Source: Actinomycetes bacterium
GTDB lineage: Bacteria; Actinomycetota; Actinomycetes; Actinomycetales; Microbacteriaceae
DNA: 25,809 nucleotides
Assembly (NCBI GenBank): GCA_023386365.1
Contig: JAEWJX010000049.1
Coordinates: 1-25,809, forward strand
Direction: 5' to 3'
Part shown: piece after piece, positions 21,699-25,809 of the stretch
Numbering within the stretch: the stretch's first letter is position 1
How the letters are laid out: the number at the start of each line of letters is the position of its first letter
Translations under genes and position numbers: made by a program
Notes under the pieces: model-generated
What the model saw: only the letters and a program-made list of their open reading frames with translations
Told to the model about the DNA's origin: nothing
Database searches by the model: none

Positions 21699-22774
21699 CG
21701 CCAGCGGGCGCGGAGGTACTGCGGCGGCCAGTAGTCGAGCTCGATGCCGAGAGCGTGGGCGGCGCGGAGCGGGAAGTGCGGATCGCGGAGCAGTTCGCGG
21801 CCCAGCATCACCGCATCCGCCCGCCCCTCGCGGATGACGGCGTCGGCCTGCTCGGGGGTGGTGATGAGTCCCACCGCCGAGACCGGCACGTCGGCGTCGT
21901 CACCGATCTGCTCCGCGAACGGCACCTGGTATCCGGGGCCGAGCGGGATGCGGACGCCCCCGACGAGACCACCGGTCGAGATGTCGAACAGGTCGGCGCC
22001 GGCCTCGCGGGCCCACCCTGCCACGACGGCCGTCTGCGAGGCGTCCCAGCCGTCCTCCGCCCAGTCGGTCGCCGAAAAACGCACGAACACCGGAAGCTCG
22101 TCGCCGACCGCGGCGCGCACCGCGCGCACGATCTCGAGCAGGAGGCGCGCCCGGTTCTCGAGCGAACCGCCGTAGGCGTCGTCGCGCAGGTTCGACAGCG
22201 GGGAGAGGAACTCGTGCAGCAGGTAGCCGTGGGCGGCGTGGATCTCGATCAGACCGAAACCGGCACGCACCGCGCGTTCTGCCGCGTCGGCGAACGCCGA
22301 CACGATCGCCGGAAGTTCTGCCGCGTCGAGCGCCCGCGGCTCCGCGTAGCCGTCGAAGGCGACAGCCGACGGCGCGACGGTCGGCCAGCCGCCTTCATCG
22401 AGCGGCACGGAACCGTCGCGCTCGTCGCCCCACGGGGAGAACGTGGATGCTTTCCGTCCCGCGTGGGCGAGCTGGATGCCCGGCACCGCGCCCTGGTCGC
22501 GGACGAACGACGCGATGCGCGCCCACGCGGCCTCCTGGGCATCCGACCAGAGGCCGACATCTTCGGGGGAGATGCGCCCCTCGGGCACGACGGCCGTCGC
22601 CTCCGCGATCACGAGCCCCGCGCCGCCGCGCGCGAACGAACCCAGGTGCACCAGGTGCCAGTCGGTGGGAACACCGTCGTGGTCGAGGCACGAGTACTGG
22701 CACATGGGGGCGACCCAGAGGCGGTTGCGGAATGTGGTGGTGCGGATGCTGATCGGGTCGAACAGACCGGTCAT
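21695..22774 (-). CDS. NADH:flavin oxidoreductase of the old yellow enzyme family (YqjM/NamA type)
   Basis: A 359-residue FMN-dependent ene-reductase. YqjM-class features are present: the N-terminal FMN-tuning cysteine in APMCQYS (residue about 26), HAGRKAS, the substrate-binding HAAHGYLLHEFLSPLSN, GGSLENRARLLLEIV, and GRADAVMLGRELLRDP near the C-terminus. Such enzymes reduce activated C=C bonds of enones and nitro compounds using NADPH. The natural substrate is unknown. The ATG at 22774 overlaps the stop of the HAD gene (ATGA, 22771-22774), so the two are co-translated. The end overlaps the convergent CNNM gene by 4 bp, leaving no terminator between them. Confidence 0.92.
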   Translation of the reverse strand: MTGLFDPISIRTTTFRNRLWVAPMCQYSCLDHDGVPTDWHLVHLGSFARGGAGLVIAEATAVVPEGRISPEDVGLWSDAQEAAWARIASFVRDQGAVPGIQLAHAGRKASTFSPWGDERDGSVPLDEGGWPTVAPSAVAFDGYAEPRALDAAELPAIVSAFADAAERAVRAGFGLIEIHAAHGYLLHEFLSPLSNLRDDAYGGSLENRARLLLEIVRAVRAAVGDELPVFVRFSATDWAEDGWDASQTAVVAGWAREAGADLFDISTGGLVGGVRIPLGPGYQVPFAEQIGDDADVPVSAVGLITTPEQADAVIREGRADAVMLGRELLRDPHFPLRAAHALGIELDYWPPQYLRARWR

Positions 22775-23397
22775 CGGGTCTCCTGGGCGAGGGATTCGAG
22801 GAAGACGCGGAGACCGTGCACGTCGGTGAAGACATGGCCGGTGACTCCGAGGGCGGTCGCCCCGTCGACGTTGACGGCCTTGTTGTCGATGAACACCATG
22901 TCGGCCAGGTCGATTCCCAACTCGTCGGCGACATGGCGGTAGATGGCGGGCTCGGGTTTCAGCAGCCCGAGCTCGGCGCTCACGAACACCTGCTCGAAGA
23001 TGGTCGAGAACGGGGCGTTGCGGAAAGCGTCGCCGAAGTCGAACCCGGCGTTCGACAGCAGCGCGATGCGGGTGCCTCCGTCGTGCAGTTCCTGAAGCAG
23101 GTGCACGGTGCCCGGTTCGACACTGATCCAGCTGCGGAAGTCGATCGCCCACAGGCGCTGGATGGTCGGCAGATCCCAGGTGACTCCGAGGTCGGCGGCC
23201 ACCGCGTTCCAGTACTCGACGACACGCATCTCGCCCTTGTCGAGCGCGTCGCGGTGCGCCCAGTACACCGGCCAGAAGGCGTCGGCGCGTTGTGATGCGG
23301 TTCCCAGCAGAGCGAGTCTGTCGTGCTCGCTCTGCGACATCGAGATCACCTCGCCGTAGTCGAAGACGACGACACGACCGGGGATGCTGATACTCAC
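22771..23397 (-). CDS. HAD-superfamily hydrolase (YihX-like)
   Basis: A 208-residue HAD-IA hydrolase, probably a small-molecule phosphatase. Motif I is VVFDYGEV, with the nucleophile Asp13 but Gly in place of the second Asp, as in the YihX and soluble epoxide hydrolase N-terminal group. Motif II is LLSNAG, motif III Lys is in LLKPEPAIY, and motif IV reads FIDNKAVNV, where most relatives have two acidic residues (IDD). A C1-type cap lies at about 20-95. It starts at GTG 23397, 6 nt after a TAGTTT box on the minus strand, hence probably leaderless. It is coupled to the old yellow enzyme gene. Substrate unknown. Confidence 0.85.
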   Translation of the reverse strand: MSISIPGRVVVFDYGEVISMSQSEHDRLALLGTASQRADAFWPVYWAHRDALDKGEMRVVEYWNAVAADLGVTWDLPTIQRLWAIDFRSWISVEPGTVHLLQELHDGGTRIALLSNAGFDFGDAFRNAPFSTIFEQVFVSAELGLLKPEPAIYRHVADELGIDLADMVFIDNKAVNVDGATALGVTGHVFTDVHGLRVFLESLAQETR

Positions 23398-23403
23398 CTC
23401 GTC

Positions 23404-23413
23404 AAACTATCGT
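23404..23413. promoter_or_regulatory. Overlapping divergent -10 boxes, both leaderless
   Basis: Plus strand: TATCGT (23408-23413), 6 nt before the nnrD ATG (23420). Minus strand: TAGTTT (23409 to 23404), 6 nt before the HAD GTG (23397). Both fit TANNNT and both have the leaderless 6-nt distance. They share the TA step at 23408-23409, so two polymerases could not open both at once. No good -35 is visible for either. Confidence 0.55.
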
Positions 23414-23419
23414 GGCGGC

Positions 23420-24235
23420 ATGGGCGCATCCTTCGGACCGGCTGAGGCGTCGACCTGGATCGCGGTGCCGGGCCCCCAGGACGACAAGTACTCCCGCGGC
23501 GTGGTCGGTTTCGTCACCGGCTCGGCGCGCTACCCGGGGGCGGCGGTACTCGGGGTCGAGGCGGCTCTCCGCACGGGTGTCGGGATGGTGCGGTATCTGG
23601 GGGCGGGGCGTCCCACCCGTCTGGTGCTGCAGCGTCGACCGGAGGCGGTCACCGCCGAGGGGCGCGTACAGGCGTGGGTGGTCGGCTCCGGACAGGATGC
23701 GGGCGATGTCGACGAGCTGACCGCCGCCTACCGGGATCGTGCGCTCTCCGATCCGGTGCCGACCGTCATCGATGCGGGTGCGCTCGGATCGGCGCACGAC
23801 GCGGCGGGGGCTCGCGTGTTGGTGCCGCACGCGGGCGAGCTCGCGACCCTGCTCGGCCGAGACCGCGTCGAGGTCGAGGCGGATGCGGCGGCGTCCGCGC
23901 TCGACGCCGCCGCGCGGCTGCGGTCCGTCGTGCTCCTGAAGGGGCACACGAGCTACATCGCAGACCCCGACGGCGGGCTGTTGGAAGTCGCGTCCGCGCC
24001 CGCGTGGACGGCCACCGCGGGTGCCGGCGACGCGCTCGCGGGCGTGCTCGGCGCGCTCCTGGCCACGCACGCTCTCGAACTGGAGGCAGACCCCGGGATC
24101 GTCGCGCCGCTGGCAGCGACGGCCGCCGTGCTGCACGGCCTCGCCGCGGAACGAGCGAGCGCGGGAGGACCCTTCACTGTGATGGATCTGTGCGGTGAAC
24201 TGCCCGCCGTCGTGCGCGACTTGCTGCGCGGGTAG
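23420..24235 (+). CDS. nnrD: ADP-dependent (S)-NAD(P)H-hydrate dehydratase
   Basis: A 271-residue repair enzyme that converts hydrated NADH or NADPH back to the normal cofactor. It is the ribokinase-like YjeF C-terminal domain. GFVTGSARYPGAAVLG near the start binds nucleotide, VLVPHAGELATLLGR is the family HxGE-type segment, LLKGHTSYIADP follows, and the anion hole ATAGAGDALAGVLGALL is near residue 210. It is free-standing: the epimerase half (YjeF_N, NnrE), which is often fused, is absent. The ATG at 23420 is chosen because a TATCGT box ends 6 nt upstream. A longer frame from 23384 would run through that box and into the divergent gene's start. It ends 1 bp from the convergent ABC ATPase. 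Confidence 0.92.
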   Translation: MGASFGPAEASTWIAVPGPQDDKYSRGVVGFVTGSARYPGAAVLGVEAALRTGVGMVRYLGAGRPTRLVLQRRPEAVTAEGRVQAWVVGSGQDAGDVDELTAAYRDRALSDPVPTVIDAGALGSAHDAAGARVLVPHAGELATLLGRDRVEVEADAAASALDAAARLRSVVLLKGHTSYIADPDGGLLEVASAPAWTATAGAGDALAGVLGALLATHALELEADPGIVAPLAATAAVLHGLAAERASAGGPFTVMDLCGELPAVVRDLLRG

Positions 24236-24236
24236 C

Positions 24237-24971
24237 TCAGCCCGCCATCCGCGACAGGAACTCGCGGGTGCGCGCCTCACGCGGTGCCGCGAACAGGTCG
24301 CGCGCCGGCCCCTCCTCGACGACGATGCCACCGTCGAGGAACAGCACCCGGTGCGCCACGTCGCGGGCGAACGCCATCTCGTGCGTGGCCATCAGGATCG
24401 TGGCGCCGTCGGAGGCGAGCTCGCGCACCAGGTCGAGCACCTCGCCCACCAGCTCCGGGTCGAGCGCGCTCGTGATCTCGTCGAGCAGCAGCACCTCCGG
24501 GTCGGTCGCGATGGCGCGTACGATCGCGGCGCGCTGCTGCTGTCCGCCGGAGAGTCGGTCGGGGTGTTCCTTCGCCTTGTCGGCGAGACCGATGCGCTCC
24601 AGCAGCCGCATCCCACGTTCTTCCGCTTCGCGCCGCGGCACCTTGTGTACGGTGCGGGCAGCGAGGGTGACGTTGTCGAGCACGGACAGGTGGGGGAACA
24701 GGTTGTAGTGCTGGAACACCACCCCGAAGCGTGCGCGCACCCGGTCGGGCTTCACGCGCGGGTCGGAGATGTCGTCGTCGCCGAGCATGATGCGACCGTC
24801 GTCGATGGGCTCGAGCAGGTTGAGGCAGCGCAGCAGCGTCGACTTGCCCGAACCGCTCGGGCCAATGAGGGCGACCACCTCGTGGGCGGCGAGTTCGAGC
24901 GAGATGCCGCGCAGCACCTCCTTCTCGCCGAACGACTTCCAGACGTCGGTGGCGGTCAGCAGCGCACTCAT
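24237..24971 (-). CDS. Amino-acid ABC transporter ATP-binding protein (GlnQ/HisP family)
   Basis: A 244-residue ATPase of the polar amino-acid uptake family. Walker A is GPSGSGKST (37-45), the Q-loop is VVFQHYNLFPHLSVLDN, the signature is LSGGQQQR, Walker B is LLLDEITSALDPELV and the switch His is MATHEM. The FQHYNLFPH segment and the LVGEVLDLVREL run are typical of the amino-acid (PAAT) class. The usual DEP(T/M) of Walker B reads DEITS, as in some actinobacterial members. Its ATG overlaps the permease stop (ATGA, 24968-24971). The binding-protein gene is presumably to the right, outside the window. Confidence 0.93.
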   Translation of the reverse strand: MSALLTATDVWKSFGEKEVLRGISLELAAHEVVALIGPSGSGKSTLLRCLNLLEPIDDGRIMLGDDDISDPRVKPDRVRARFGVVFQHYNLFPHLSVLDNVTLAARTVHKVPRREAEERGMRLLERIGLADKAKEHPDRLSGGQQQRAAIVRAIATDPEVLLLDEITSALDPELVGEVLDLVRELASDGATILMATHEMAFARDVAHRVLFLDGGIVVEEGPARDLFAAPREARTREFLSRMAG

Positions 24972-25809
24972 ACGATCGATCCCATCTGCTCGCGCTTGCG
25001 CAGACGAGCCGTGTACCAATCGGCCAGCCGGATGGTGGGGATCGCGAGCAGCACGAACAGCACGCCCGCCACGATGTACGGGGTGAAGTTGTAGGCCAGC
25101 GAGGTCTCGATCTGGGCGGCACGCACCGCATCCACCGCGCCGAGCACCGAGATGAGGCCCACATCCTTCTGCATGGCGACGAAGTCGTTCATGAGCGCCG
25201 GCGTCATCTTGCGCACCGCCTGCGGCATCACCACGAGGCGCAGGGTCTGCGCGTAGCCGAGCCCCATCGCACGGGCGGCGAGCCGCTGCGACGGGTGCAC
25301 CGCCTCGATGCCGGCACGGATCACCTCGCTCACGTACGCGGAGTAGGTGAGGGTTAGCGCGAGGGTGCCGAGCACGATCACCGGGATGCGGGTGTTGGTG
25401 AGCGCCGGGATGCCGAAGCCCACCAGGTACAGCACGATGATGAGCGGCAGTCCGCGGAACAGGTCGGTGTACCCGGCGGCGAGGGCGCGCAGCGGGAAGA
25501 ACACCGGACCGCGCAGGGTGCGCACGGTGGCCAGCAGGGTCGCGAGCAACGCCACCGCGATCACCGACAGGGCCAGCACCTGCAGGTTGAGGAGGAAGCC
25601 CTCGGCGACCCGGGGGAGCGCCGCGACGAACGTCTCCGGGTTGAAGAACGACCGCTGGACCGCAGCCCAGCCTGGGGTGTTGATGAGCGTCGCCCACACG
25701 ACGACCGCGAAAACGATCGTCGAGGCGACCGCGATGAGAACCGAGCGGGAGGACTGCTTCTTGCGGAACGCCCCCCCCCGCCCCGCCGGGGGGCGGGGGC
25801 CGCGGGGGG
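24968..25809 (-). CDS. Amino-acid ABC transporter permease (HisM/GlnP family), 5' end truncated by the window edge
   Basis: A polytopic inner-membrane permease. The PAAT-family EAA-type loop GIEAVHPSQRLAARAMGLGY, the entry segment DLFRGLPLIIVLYL and about five membrane helices are readable. A GTG at 25699 would give 243 residues, but the frame stays open upstream. It encodes a basic start (FRKKQSSR) and then an extra hydrophobic helix (VLIAVASTIVFAVVVW), as is usual for actinobacterial members, so the true start is farther right. Beyond about 25770 the frame runs into a G/C homopolymer tract that gives poly-glycine and is probably not genuine. I therefore treat the gene as partial. It is coupled to the ATPase gene downstream. 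Confidence 0.88.
   Translation of the reverse strand, partial: PRGPRPPAGRGGAFRKKQSSRSVLIAVASTIVFAVVVWATLINTPGWAAVQRSFFNPETFVAALPRVAEGFLLNLQVLALSVIAVALLATLLATVRTLRGPVFFPLRALAAGYTDLFRGLPLIIVLYLVGFGIPALTNTRIPVIVLGTLALTLTYSAYVSEVIRAGIEAVHPSQRLAARAMGLGYAQTLRLVVMPQAVRKMTPALMNDFVAMQKDVGLISVLGAVDAVRAAQIETSLAYNFTPYIVAGVLFVLLAIPTIRLADWYTARLRKREQMGSIV
25771..25809. repeat. G/C homopolymer foldback at the window end, likely artefact
   Basis: A run of nine C, then C and G runs that are nearly self-complementary, fills the last 39 bases. It interrupts the expected N-terminus of the permease gene and resembles nothing else in the window. It looks like degraded or foldback sequence at a contig end rather than biology. 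Confidence 0.6.

Noticed and set aside
23384..23419. A longer start for nnrD
   Set aside because: It would run into the first codons of the divergent HAD gene and across the -10 box, and adds no YjeF-like sequence.
25781..25809. G-quadruplex or origin-like element at the right edge
   Set aside because: The G runs sit in a near-palindromic homopolymer tract at the very end of the sequence that disrupts a gene. An artefact is the simpler explanation.
1..25809. CRISPR arrays, tRNA or rRNA genes, insertion sequences, prophage or defence genes
   Set aside because: No repeat-spacer pattern, cloverleaf, transposase or defence-type domain was seen, and gene order and composition are uniform throughout.

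Overview
The window is high-GC DNA with dense, tightly packed genes and no mobile elements, RNA genes or CRISPR arrays that I could see. Gene content points to an actinobacterium, most likely a member of the Microbacteriaceae or a close relative. The evidence is a Kgd-type fused 2-oxoglutarate enzyme, a SigR/RsrA-like redox sigma pair next to aroA-rsgA-hisN, a CBS-containing GuaB1 followed by two CNNM/CorC proteins, a frequent ggatgc codon pair, and TANNNT -10 boxes placed about 6 nt before start codons (leaderless mRNAs). Species cannot be told from this sequence.

Layout. (1) 1-4280, plus strand: a methylcitrate-cycle operon, gntR-prpD-prpB-prpC, with overlapping or nearly abutting genes. 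Two copies of GTGTATACA, 52 bp apart, lie ahead of the regulator. (2) 4270-8742, minus strand: a XylF/ChvE-type sugar ABC importer (binding protein, single-domain ATPase, permease). A second, paralogous binding protein follows behind its own terminator and promoter region. (3) 8961-12794, minus strand: aroA-rsgA-hisN and a septum-formation-like lipoprotein, closed by a strong terminator. (4) 12774-13748, plus strand: a SigR/SigH-type ECF sigma factor with its zinc anti-sigma factor. A near-perfect SigR-class promoter overlaps the aroA start codon. (5) 13794-17627, minus strand: kgd. (6) 17762-21698, plus strand: guaB1, a 26-codon proline-rich leader ORF, and two CNNM/CorC-family membrane proteins. 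(7) 21695-23397, minus strand: a HAD hydrolase coupled to a YqjM-type old yellow enzyme. Divergent from them, 23420-24235 (plus) encodes the NAD(P)H-hydrate repair dehydratase NnrD. (8) 24237 to the right edge, minus strand: an amino-acid ABC transporter ATPase and a permease whose 5' end is cut by the window edge.

Most of this is well-described actinobacterial housekeeping, so I do not claim a wholly new system. The parts most worth following up are regulatory. First, a leader peptide starting M-D-D-P-P is stop/start coupled to a CNNM/CorC gene and resembles, in composition and position, the Mg2+-sensing leader peptide MgtL. Second, the SigR-type promoter could drive a 26-residue N-terminally extended sigma isoform. 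Third, two divergent leaderless promoters appear to share one TA step in a 22-bp intergenic region. Fourth, the two sugar-binding paralogues differ at a predicted ligand-contact Asp/Glu. The last ~40 bp are a G/C homopolymer-rich foldback that looks like an assembly artefact.
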